DNA of 9,172 bases from JAPUIN01 sp041580375 (GTDB lineage Bacteria; Acidobacteriota; Polarisedimenticolia; Gp22-AA2). The notes beneath the pieces are model-generated. The model searched no databases and was not told the origin of the DNA. It saw only the letters and a list, made by a program, of their open reading frames with translations. The position numbers were made by a program, and so were the translations under genes. Shown piece after piece: positions 1 to 6,137 of this stretch. Location: the NCBI GenBank assembly GCA_041580375.1, contig JBFGDZ010000142.1:1-9172 (forward strand). The letters are read 5' to 3'. Positions within the stretch are counted from its first letter, which is position 1; every line of letters starts with the position of its first letter.

Positions 1-1383
1 TCCCGTCGCCAGGCTGACCACGACCATGATCGCCGCCGCCGCGATCACCGCCACGACGTCGCCGGCATCATCACCGGTGATCCACTTCAGCGACGCGTAG
101 GTGACGAGCCCGACGCCCATGGCCGCGAGGGCGCCCGGGGCGTTGGCCCGCCGCCACCAGAGTCCCGCCATGAAGGGAACGAACAGCACGACCAGGAGAA
201 GCGCGAAGGACTCCACCAGGAGCTCGTACGCCCTGGGCAGCATCAGCGCCATGACGAGCGCCAGCGCGCCCACGAGCGGCACCGAGCGCCGGCTCCATTT
301 CAGCACCGTGTCCTGATCGACGTCCGGCCGGACGAATCGCAGCAGGTTCTGGCCGATGATGCTCGACGGGACGAGGAGCGCGCTGTCGGCGCTGCTCATG
401 ATGGCGGAGATGAGGGCGCCGAGGAAGAGCGCCATGAGGGGAAGGGGCAGAAAGGTCCGCGCCATGATCGGGATCACGAGCTCCGGATCCTCGAGGCCGG
501 CTTCAGGAAGCAGAATCGTCCCCGCCAGCCCGATCAGCAGGGGGATCAGACCGAAGGTCAGATAGAAAAGACCGGACAGGTAGGCGCTGTTCTGGGCCAC
601 GCGCTCATCGCGGCTCGCGAACGATCGCTGGAGGAGATCCTGCCCGGCGAGATTGCCGAGGCCCAGAACGATCCAGGCCCGCAGCCAGTTGATCCATCCG
701 ATCGGATCGGTGCCGGCTTCTGGAACGAGGCGGAACGATCCGTCGGGCACGCCCGCCACGTAGGCGGACCAGCCGCCGCAGGCCGCGATCACCAGAGGAA
801 GGATCACCAGCAGGCCGATGATCAGAATGATGATCTGCAGAAAGTCGGTCACGGTGACGGCCCACATCCCTCCGAAATAGGTGTACGTCACGACGACGAT
901 GGCGCCGATCACCATGCCCGTGGCGGCCGGGATCCCGGCGAGCGCGTACAGGACCTTGCCGATGACGACGATCTGGGCCGCCGTCCAGCCGGCGTACGCG
1001 AGGGTCAACGCCAGGCTCGCGATGAGATCCGCGCCTCGTCCGTAGCGCAGGCGGAAGAAGTCGGAGACGGTCAGCAGCCGCATGCGCCGCACGGTCCGCA
1101 CCACCAGCAACCCGGCGATCAGCAGGCAGAGCCCGGCGCCGAACGGATCCGGAATGACCCCGAGGAAGCCCTCGCTGTAGGCCTGCCCGCCCGCTCCGAG
1201 CACCGTGGCCCCGCCGAACCAGGTCGCCGAGAGCGTGGCCGTGGCGAGCCAGAGCGGGAGCCGCCGCCCCGCCACGATGAAGTCAGCGGATTCGCGGATG
1301 CGACGGTGCGACCACCATCCGATCGCGAGCATGGCGAGGACGTACAGGGACGCGCCGCCCCAGATCACGATCCGCTCGGCCAC
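1..1383 (-). CDS. Sodium:solute symporter family (SSS) transporter, 3' end cut by the window
   Basis: This gene is open from a GTG at 1383 to the left edge: 461 residues are visible and the C-terminus is missing. It is an inner-membrane secondary transporter expected to couple inward Na+ flux to uptake of an organic solute. Seen: a strongly hydrophobic protein with many membrane segments starting near residue 5; the early family block ATWFGGAT (residues 53-60); the signature GGMWAVTVTDFLQ (171-183); and a serine-rich helix ISAIMSSADSALL (325-337). In characterised SSS members (PutP, vSGLT) the equivalent helix supplies Ser/Thr ligands of the Na2 sodium site; S330/S331 are the likely equivalents. 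Family members are usually about 460-550 residues, so only the last helix or tail is probably lost. The GTG start is chosen because GGAG lies 6 nt upstream. The gene is divergent from the hydrolase operon at 1559, which suggests uptake of a hydrolysis product. Substrate (amino acid, carboxylate, nucleoside, sugar) cannot be assigned. Confidence 0.93.
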   Translation of the reverse strand, partial: MAERIVIWGGASLYVLAMLAIGWWSHRRIRESADFIVAGRRLPLWLATATLSATWFGGATVLGAGGQAYSEGFLGVIPDPFGAGLCLLIAGLLVVRTVRRMRLLTVSDFFRLRYGRGADLIASLALTLAYAGWTAAQIVVIGKVLYALAGIPAATGMVIGAIVVVTYTYFGGMWAVTVTDFLQIIILIIGLLVILPLVIAACGGWSAYVAGVPDGSFRLVPEAGTDPIGWINWLRAWIVLGLGNLAGQDLLQRSFASRDERVAQNSAYLSGLFYLTFGLIPLLIGLAGTILLPEAGLEDPELVIPIMARTFLPLPLMALFLGALISAIMSSADSALLVPSSIIGQNLLRFVRPDVDQDTVLKWSRRSVPLVGALALVMALMLPRAYELLVESFALLLVVLFVPFMAGLWWRRANAPGALAAMGVGLVTYASLKWITGDDAGDVVAVIAAAAIMVVVSLATG

Positions 1384-1389
1384 CGGGCA

Positions 1390-1393
1390 CTCC
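1390..1393 (-). promoter_or_regulatory. Ribosome binding site deciding the GTG start of the symporter
   Basis: On the minus strand GGAG is followed by 6 nt and then GTG at 1383. No ATG in the same frame lies between the predicted transcript start and this GTG, and translation from it gives a typical short SSS N-terminus before the first membrane helix. Confidence 0.6.
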
Positions 1394-1401
1394 GAACAGG
1401 A

Positions 1402-1422
1402 CGGCGCGCCTCCCGCGCGCCG
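1402..1422. promoter_or_regulatory. Perfect 8-bp inverted repeat in the symporter leader
   Basis: CGGCGCGC (1402-1409) and its exact reverse complement GCGCGCCG (1415-1422) flank a 5-nt loop. The repeat lies between the predicted start of the leftward transcript and the Shine-Dalgarno motif at 1390-1393. As RNA it would form an all-GC hairpin ending about 8 nt before the Shine-Dalgarno. It could affect mRNA stability or ribosome access, or be a protein-binding palindrome in DNA. There is no T-tract, so it is not an intrinsic terminator. Function is inferred only; GC-rich DNA yields such repeats by chance more often than average DNA. Confidence 0.45.
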
Positions 1423-1434
1423 ACGGGTCCGGGC

Positions 1435-1464
1435 ATCTTATGGAGGCCGTCTCGCGGGTGTCAA
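1435..1464 (-). promoter_or_regulatory. Sigma70-type promoter for the symporter
   Basis: On the minus strand a consensus -35 TTGACA (1459-1464) is followed by an 18-nt spacer and TAAGAT (1435-1440), which matches the -10 consensus at four positions, including the key second A and last T. The start of transcription would be near 1428, giving a leader of about 45 nt before the GTG at 1383. AT-rich hexamers like this are rare in the surrounding GC-rich DNA. Confidence 0.65.
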
Positions 1465-1494
1465 CCGCGAGCGCCGCCGCCCGCACTCCCCGCC

Positions 1495-1524
1495 TTGACA
1501 GGATCCTCGCGCAGTCGCTACGCT
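1495..1524 (+). promoter_or_regulatory. Sigma70-type promoter for the hydrolase operon
   Basis: A consensus -35 TTGACA (1495-1500) is followed by an 18-nt spacer and TACGCT (1519-1524), a weaker -10 that keeps the conserved T, A and final T. Transcription would begin around 1531, leaving a leader of roughly 28 nt before the ATG at 1559. Its -35 lies only 30 bp from the -35 of the leftward promoter, so one regulator bound between them could act on both. Confidence 0.55.
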
Positions 1525-1558
1525 CGGCACCTCGAATTCAGGACGAGGACGCATCAAC

Positions 1559-3052
1559 ATGCCGTTCGCATCCACCCGCCCGCGCGCGATGGTTCTCCTG
1601 CTCGCCTCGATGCTGGTGGCCACGGCGTCGATCCGCGCCGCGGCGGCGGAGCCGGAACGGCCGTCCCCGGCGGCGGACGGATCGATCGAATCGATCAAGG
1701 AGGCGGTCGTCGCGTCGATCGACCGTCAGCGCGTCGAGCTGACCGACCTCAGCGACAGGATCTGGGAGTACGCCGAGCTGGCGCTGAGGGAAACGAGGTC
1801 CGCGCGGGCCCTGGCCGATGCCGCCGAACGCCACGGATTCCGGGTCGAGCGGAGCGTGGCCGGGATGCCCACGGCGTTCGTCGCGTCCTACGGCCGCGGC
1901 CGTCCCATCATCGGGATCCTGGGCGAGTACGACGCCCTGCCCGGGCTCTCCCAGAAACCCGTCTCGCGCAAGGAGCCGCTGGTATCGGGTGGGGCGGGAC
2001 ACGGATGCGGCCACAACATGTTCGGGGCCGCCAGCCTGGGCGCCGCCATCGCCGTCAAAGAGCGGATCGAGGCGGGCGCGCTCCAGGGCACCGTGCGCTT
2101 CTACGGAACGCCCGCGGAGGAGTCGATCGGAGGCAAGATCTACATGGCCCGCGCGGGCCTGTTCGACGACCTGGACATGTGCCTCGCCTGGCACCCCGGC
2201 ACCGAGATCAAGGTCGACACCGACAGCAGCCTGGCCATGGTCGATTTCTTCGTGGACTTCAGTGGAAAGGCCGCGCACGCGGCCTACGATCCCTGGAACG
2301 GGCGCAGCGCCCTGGACGCGCTCGAGCTGTTCACGCACGCTCTCAATCTGATGCGGGAGCACGTGAGACCGACGGTGCGGATCCATTACACCGTGGTGCG
2401 GGGCGGGGACGTCCCCAACGTCGTCCCGGAGCATGCCCGTCTGTGGTGCTGGATCCGCGACGAGAAGAAAGCGAGCGTCGACGCCCTGCTGGAGCGCGCG
2501 CGATCGATGGCTCGGGGGGCGGCGCTGGCCGCGGGGGTCGAGAGCGAGGTCGCCGTGCAGAGCGGCTCCTACGAGATGCTGGTCAACCTGGCCGCGGCCG
2601 GGGTCGTGCAGTTGAATCTCGAGCGGCTCGGGCCCCTGCGGTTCACCGAGGAGCAGCAGCGCTTCGCCCGCTCGATCCAGGAGGCGGCCGGAGTCGAGCC
2701 GGCCGGTCTGGTGGAGACGATCACGCCTCTCGATCCCGACCCCGGCGCGACCGATCGCGGCTCGACCGACGTCGCCGACGTCAGCTGGGTCGTGCCGACC
2801 GTCGACCTGACCGTGACGACCTCGCCCGCCGGCGCGCCGTGGCATGCCTGGCCGGTCGTCGCGACGGGAGGCATGTCGATCGGGCACGAAGGGCTGATCT
2901 ACGCCGCCAAGGCGCTGGCGACGACGATGGTGGATCTGTATCTCGATCCCCGCCATCTGCAGGCGATCCGATCGGAATTCGAGGACAGGACCCGAGGCCA
3001 CGTCTACCGCGCCTACATCCCCGAGGGGCCTCCCCCGGTGCCTCATGACTGA
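1559..3052 (+). CDS. Exported M20-family amidohydrolase, AbgB-like (p-aminobenzoyl-glutamate hydrolase subunit B type)
   Basis: This 497-residue zinc-dependent amidase/peptidase of the M20 family is predicted to cleave an amide bond, releasing an amino acid, in the periplasm. Seen: an N-terminal signal peptide (hydrophobic core about residues 10-29, likely cleavage after the AAAA run near 30). Next comes the block GILGEYDALPGLSQ (119-132), typical of AbgB relatives. The expected metal ligands of M20D-type enzymes are present: C150 and H152 in GHGCGHN, the E187/E188 pair in TPAEES, H212 in AWHPG, and H429 in APWHAW. H240 in GKAAHAA marks the dimerisation-domain insert. DVADVSWVVPT (404-414) is also characteristic of the AbgB group. 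The start is the ATG preceded by GAGG at 1545-1548 (10-nt spacing) and by a promoter; it gives a complete signal peptide. E. coli AbgB is cytoplasmic and pairs with AbgA; no AbgA-like gene is in view, so the substrate may differ (N-acyl amino acid or dipeptide). First gene of a four-gene operon. Confidence 0.93.
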   Translation: MPFASTRPRAMVLLLASMLVATASIRAAAAEPERPSPAADGSIESIKEAVVASIDRQRVELTDLSDRIWEYAELALRETRSARALADAAERHGFRVERSVAGMPTAFVASYGRGRPIIGILGEYDALPGLSQKPVSRKEPLVSGGAGHGCGHNMFGAASLGAAIAVKERIEAGALQGTVRFYGTPAEESIGGKIYMARAGLFDDLDMCLAWHPGTEIKVDTDSSLAMVDFFVDFSGKAAHAAYDPWNGRSALDALELFTHALNLMREHVRPTVRIHYTVVRGGDVPNVVPEHARLWCWIRDEKKASVDALLERARSMARGAALAAGVESEVAVQSGSYEMLVNLAAAGVVQLNLERLGPLRFTEEQQRFARSIQEAAGVEPAGLVETITPLDPDPGATDRGSTDVADVSWVVPTVDLTVTTSPAGAPWHAWPVVATGGMSIGHEGLIYAAKALATTMVDLYLDPRHLQAIRSEFEDRTRGHVYRAYIPEGPPPVPHD

Positions 3053-4361
3053 ACCGCGCCGACCCGCCCGCTCGTACGGCGTCCTGGCCGCTCTGCTCGT
3101 CTCGGCCGCCATGCCGGCGTGGCCGGCCGGAGACTCGCCCGCATCGACTCTGATCGTGATCCGGGCCGCGCGCATGCTGGACGTCGAGGGGGGCCGGATC
3201 GTGAGGGATCCGGTGATCGTGGTACGGGGCGATCGGATCGAGGCCTTGAACCCGGCCTCCATTCCGCCCGGCGCCGCGATCATCCGGCTCGGGGACGTCA
3301 CCCTTCTGCCGGGCCTGATCGACGTCCACACCCATCTGACCTACGATCTGGAGGACGACTGGATCAACCAGGCGGTCGTCGAGAGCCCGGCCGATCTGGC
3401 GCTGAGGGGCGTCCGCAACGCGCGGCGGACGCTGATGGCCGGTTTCACGACGGTGCGCGACGTGGGAGCCTACGACTTCGCCGACGTCGCGCTCGCCCGG
3501 GCCGTGGAGAAGGGCTTCATCGAGGGCCCCCGCATCGTACCCTCCGGGCACATGATCGGGATCACGGGGGGGCACTGCGACGTCACCGGGTTTCAGCCGG
3601 GCGTCGCAGAGACCGGTCCGCGCGACGGCATCGCGGACGGAGAGGCGGAGGTCCTCAAGGCGGTGCGCTACCAGATCAAGCACGGAGCGCGCGTGATCAA
3701 GACGTGCGCCACCGCGGGCATCATGTCCTTCGAGGAATCCGCCGGAGCACAGCAGTACACGGATGCGGAGCTGATGACGATGGTCGAGGAAGCGTCCCGC
3801 CACGGCTTGCCCGTCGCGGCGCACGCGCACGGCCCCGAGGGCATCGCCGCCGCCGTGCGCGCGGGAGTGGCCTCCATCGAGCACGGATCCATGCTCGATG
3901 AGAAGGCGATCGCCCTGATGAAGGAGCGCGGCACCTTCCTCGTGCCGACGGTCTACACGTGGCGCGTGCCGGGCGACTATCCCCCGCTCATCGAAAGAAA
4001 GATCGCGGAGATGCAGCCCCACGTCGACGGGAGCGTGCGCGCCGCCGTGCGCGCCGGGATCCGCATCGCGTTCGGAACCGATTCGGGCACCTACCCGCAC
4101 GGCGAGAACGCGCGCGAGTTCGCCGAGCTCGTGGGACTCGGCATGTCGCCGGCCGGGGCGATCCGCGCGGCCACGGTCGACGCGGCTGAGCTGCTGCGGC
4201 TGAACGACCGGGGACGCATCGCGGCGGGTCTGCTGGCCGATCTGATCGCCGTGCCGGGCGACCCGCTCAAGGACATCCGCGTGCTGGAAAACGTCCGGTT
4301 CGTCCTCTTCGGCGGGCGCGTCGTCCGCCACGATGCCGCGGGCAGGGAGGCCACTCGATGA
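3045..4361 (+). CDS. Exported metal-dependent amidohydrolase (imidazolonepropionase/Xaa-Arg-Lys dipeptidase type)
   Basis: This 438-residue TIM-barrel amidohydrolase of the COG1228 type probably hydrolyses a dipeptide or cyclic amide with a binuclear zinc centre. Seen: a signal peptide (basic n-region with two Arg, hydrophobic stretch about 11-25, likely cleavage after WPA near 28); the beta-sandwich region before the barrel; the HxH ligand pair H95/H97 in DVHTHL; a probable carboxylated lysine K219 in ARVIKTCATAG; H260 in AAHAHG; H280 in SIEHGS; and the catalytic D346 in FGTDSG. The motif TGGHCDVTGF (174-183) and the C-terminal GLLADLIAVPGDPL return to the sandwich domain. The set of ligands is complete, so the enzyme should be active. 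Characterised relatives (Sgx9260-type, Cc2672) cleave L-Xaa-L-Arg/Lys dipeptides or N-acyl amino acids; the substrate here is not determined. The ATG overlaps the end of the preceding gene by 8 nt and the nearest GAGGGG is 16 nt away, so translation is likely coupled. Sec export is more likely than Tat because the RR motif is poor. Confidence 0.9.
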   Translation: MTEPRRPARSYGVLAALLVSAAMPAWPAGDSPASTLIVIRAARMLDVEGGRIVRDPVIVVRGDRIEALNPASIPPGAAIIRLGDVTLLPGLIDVHTHLTYDLEDDWINQAVVESPADLALRGVRNARRTLMAGFTTVRDVGAYDFADVALARAVEKGFIEGPRIVPSGHMIGITGGHCDVTGFQPGVAETGPRDGIADGEAEVLKAVRYQIKHGARVIKTCATAGIMSFEESAGAQQYTDAELMTMVEEASRHGLPVAAHAHGPEGIAAAVRAGVASIEHGSMLDEKAIALMKERGTFLVPTVYTWRVPGDYPPLIERKIAEMQPHVDGSVRAAVRAGIRIAFGTDSGTYPHGENAREFAELVGLGMSPAGAIRAATVDAAELLRLNDRGRIAAGLLADLIAVPGDPLKDIRVLENVRFVLFGGRVVRHDAAGREATR

Positions 4362-4735
4362 AATTCGCCCACGCGATGATCCGGGTACGGGATCTCGACG
4401 CGAGCACGACCTTCTACCGGGATCTGCTCGGTCTCAGGGAGGAGGGCCGCAAGGAGATCGGAGACGAGGCGACCCTCGTCTTTCTGTGCGACGACGACGG
4501 GCGGCGCGTCGTGGAGCTCACGCACAACAAGGACGGCCGGGCCTACGAGCTGGGCGATCAGTTCGGTCATCTCGCGTTCTACACTCCGGATCTCGAATCG
4601 GTCGTGCGCGAGGTGGAGAGACGGGGCCTGCCGTTCCGGCGATCCCGCCGGGAGCTGAGCTCCCGCTACATCTTCATCAAGGACCCGGACGGCTACGACA
4701 TCGAGATCCTCCAGTCGCGATCGGGTGAACAATGA
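4358..4735 (+). CDS. gloA: Glyoxalase I (lactoylglutathione lyase), VOC superfamily
   Basis: This 125-residue cytoplasmic VOC-fold enzyme probably isomerises the hemithioacetal of methylglyoxal and glutathione to S-lactoylglutathione. Seen: all four metal ligands of bacterial GloA in register, H5 (AHAMIRV), E53 (VVELTHN), H71 (FGHLAF) and E116 (YDIEIL), plus family blocks RDLDASTTFYRDLLGL (11-26), YELGDQFGH (63-71) and KDPDGYDIE (108-116). E. coli GloA is about 135 residues with ligands at H5, E56, H74 and E122 and prefers Ni2+; the similar short form suggests the same metal class, which is inference. The start has a strong GGGAGG (4345-4350) 7 nt upstream and overlaps the previous stop as ATGA. 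It ends in another ATGA overlap with the cupin gene. VOC proteins are functionally diverse, so another thiol cofactor or a dioxygenase-like role is possible, but the ligand set and spacing favour glyoxalase I. No glyoxalase II is in view. Confidence 0.82.
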   Translation: MKFAHAMIRVRDLDASTTFYRDLLGLREEGRKEIGDEATLVFLCDDDGRRVVELTHNKDGRAYELGDQFGHLAFYTPDLESVVREVERRGLPFRRSRRELSSRYIFIKDPDGYDIEILQSRSGEQ

Positions 4736-5064
4736 TGAAGAGGGCCTTCGAGATCGATCGGTTGATCGAACGGCGGCGCGCCGGGGGCGATCCGTGGTTG
4801 GAGTTCCTGCGCGTTCCCGCGCTCAGCGCGGGCCTCTACGTGCTGGAGGCGGGCGCCGAGGACGCCCAGGAGCCCCATACGGAGGACGAGGTGTATTACG
4901 TCGTGAGCGGCCGCGCCATGATCCACGTGGACGGCGTGGACAGCCCTGTGAAGCCAGGCTCGCTCGTCTTCGTCCCCGCCCGGGCCATCCACCGCTTTCA
5001 CGGGATCACCGAGACGTTGACGGCTCTGGTCCTGTTCGCCCCCGCGGAGGGATCGGGCTCCTGA
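4732..5064 (+). CDS. Small single-domain cupin protein
   Basis: This 110-residue protein contains one cupin barrel. Cupin motif 1 is at about residues 41-60: G41, then E47-P-H49-T-E-D-E53, followed six residues later by G60. The first His of the usual HxH is thus a Glu, while H49 and E53 are kept. Motif 2 is PGSLVFVPARAIHRF (75-89), with H87 as the remaining metal ligand. A metal site is therefore plausible but altered. Cupins of this size include isomerases, dioxygenases and non-enzymatic binding proteins, so no reaction can be assigned. No signal peptide is visible, so it is likely cytoplasmic. The ATG at 4732 overlaps the gloA stop (ATGATGA); the next codon is also ATG, so 4735 is an equal alternative. 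A weak GGTGA lies just upstream. It is last in the operon, and its final 59 bp overlap queG on the other strand. Confidence 0.82.
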   Translation: MMKRAFEIDRLIERRRAGGDPWLEFLRVPALSAGLYVLEAGAEDAQEPHTEDEVYYVVSGRAMIHVDGVDSPVKPGSLVFVPARAIHRFHGITETLTALVLFAPAEGSGS

Positions 5065-6124
5065 GCGCACCGAGCCGCGATCGCGAGCCTGCGCCCCCGG
5101 TCGAGCCGACGGCCCAGGAGGCCGTTTCCCTGACGACGGGATCCCCGTCCTCGACGAGATCCGCGGCCGCGGCGATGGCGCGCTCGTCCCCCGTGTTGGA
5201 GGCGACGATCAGGGCGTTGCGCACCAGGCCGGCGCGTCCGGGGCGTTCGAGCGCCGAGTCGGCGTATCGCTCCTGAAAGCTCCGATCGTCGAGCCGGACC
5301 AGATCGGCGATTTCGGCGTCCCTCAACCCGTCCCGAGGGCGGAACGCGTCATCGTTCGTCGGCGTGACCTTGCGGTTCCACGGGCAGACCTCCTGGCACA
5401 CGTCGCACCCGAAGACCCAGTCTCCGAGGGCCGCCCGCTGTTCGACCGGGATCGAGCCGCGCAGCTCGATGGTCATGTACGAGATGCAGCGGTTCGAATC
5501 GACGAGGTACGGCTCGGGTATGGCGCCGGTCGGGCAGGCGTCGATGCACGCCGTGCAGGTCCCGCAGTGATCGGTTACCGGCCCGTCGGCCGGCAGATCC
5601 AGATCGGTCAGGATCTGTCCGAGCAGGAGCCACGAATCCCCCCGCGGACCGATGAGGTTGGCGTTCTTGCCGAACCAGCCCAGTCCGGCCCGGGCCGCCA
5701 GTTCGCGCTCGAGCAGCGGTCCGGTGTCGACGTAGACGCGGGTGCGGCTTCCGGGCGCCTCGCCGCGGATGAACTCGGCGAGCGCCTCCAGTCGCCGCCC
5801 GAGAACGGCGTGGTAGTCGAGCCCGACGGCGTACCGGGCGACATGGCGCACCGCCCCCGGCTGCCCGGCTCGGTCTCCCGCGTACGGCAGATAGGACACC
5901 GCGGCCGCGATCGCCGAGCGGGCCCACGTGAAGCGCCTGCGGGGATCCGAGCGCACACCCGCGGTGCGTCCCATCCAGGACATGCGGCCGGCGAATCCGG
6001 AAGCGAGCCAGCGCTCGAAGAACTCGGCGTGATCGGACGGGCCGAGCGCGGCGATCCCGATCGCGCCGAGGCCGAGCTCCCGGCCGCGTTCCTTCGCTCT
6101 CCTCGCGAGGCCCGACGTATCCAT
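5006..6124 (-). CDS. queG: Epoxyqueuosine reductase QueG
   Basis: This 372-residue cytoplasmic iron-sulfur and cobalamin enzyme catalyses the last step of queuosine synthesis, reducing epoxyqueuosine to queuosine in the wobble position of tRNAs with GUN anticodons. Seen: an N-terminal cobalamin-binding-type region; YVDTGP (131-136) with the probable catalytic acid D133; AGLGWFGKNANLI (146-158); a first 4Fe-4S motif C187xxC190xxC193xxxC197-P; then C213; and a second set C240xxC243xxxC247-PWN. A short HEAT-like stretch follows at about 297-341. The length is close to E. coli QueG (379). ATG at 6124 has GAGGAG 9 nt upstream and lies 13 nt after the stop of the LarA-like gene, so co-transcription is likely. 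The last 19 or so residues are Pro/Arg/Ser-rich, unlike the family, and are encoded in the part that overlaps the cupin gene antisense. No queuosine synthesis or Tgt gene is in view, as is common for queG. Confidence 0.95.
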   Translation of the reverse strand: MDTSGLARRAKERGRELGLGAIGIAALGPSDHAEFFERWLASGFAGRMSWMGRTAGVRSDPRRRFTWARSAIAAAVSYLPYAGDRAGQPGAVRHVARYAVGLDYHAVLGRRLEALAEFIRGEAPGSRTRVYVDTGPLLERELAARAGLGWFGKNANLIGPRGDSWLLLGQILTDLDLPADGPVTDHCGTCTACIDACPTGAIPEPYLVDSNRCISYMTIELRGSIPVEQRAALGDWVFGCDVCQEVCPWNRKVTPTNDDAFRPRDGLRDAEIADLVRLDDRSFQERYADSALERPGRAGLVRNALIVASNTGDERAIAAAADLVEDGDPVVRETASWAVGSTGGAGSRSRLGALRSPIPPRGRTGPEPSTSR

Positions 6125-6137
6125 CCGTCCCGGCTCC

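Noticed and set aside
1306..3048. Long plus-strand open frame (about 580 codons) overlapping the M20 gene
   Set aside because: It is an Arg/Gly/Pro-rich shadow frame with no recognisable domain, while the frame from 1559 shows a signal peptide and complete M20 motifs.
1538..3331. Long minus-strand open frame (about 597 codons) opposite the two hydrolase genes
   Set aside because: Antisense shadow typical of GC-rich DNA. No family motifs are visible, and both plus-strand frames are clearly real genes.
2781..4331. Minus-strand open frame of about 516 codons opposite the amidohydrolase gene
   Set aside because: Antisense shadow; the composition is low-complexity His/Arg/Asp and the opposite strand carries all catalytic motifs of a known family.
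5055..5085. Possible terminator hairpins between the convergent cupin and queG genes (GGCTC...GAGCC and the palindrome CGCGATCGCG)
   Set aside because: The stem is only 5 bp with an 11-nt loop, no T-tract follows in either direction, and the region is inside queG coding sequence.
3901..5915. Several GCGATCGC-like octamers resembling the cyanobacterial HIP1 repeat
   Set aside because: Only a few scattered copies with variable flanks are seen; they are explained by the general GATC excess and do not form a HIP1-like dense repeat.
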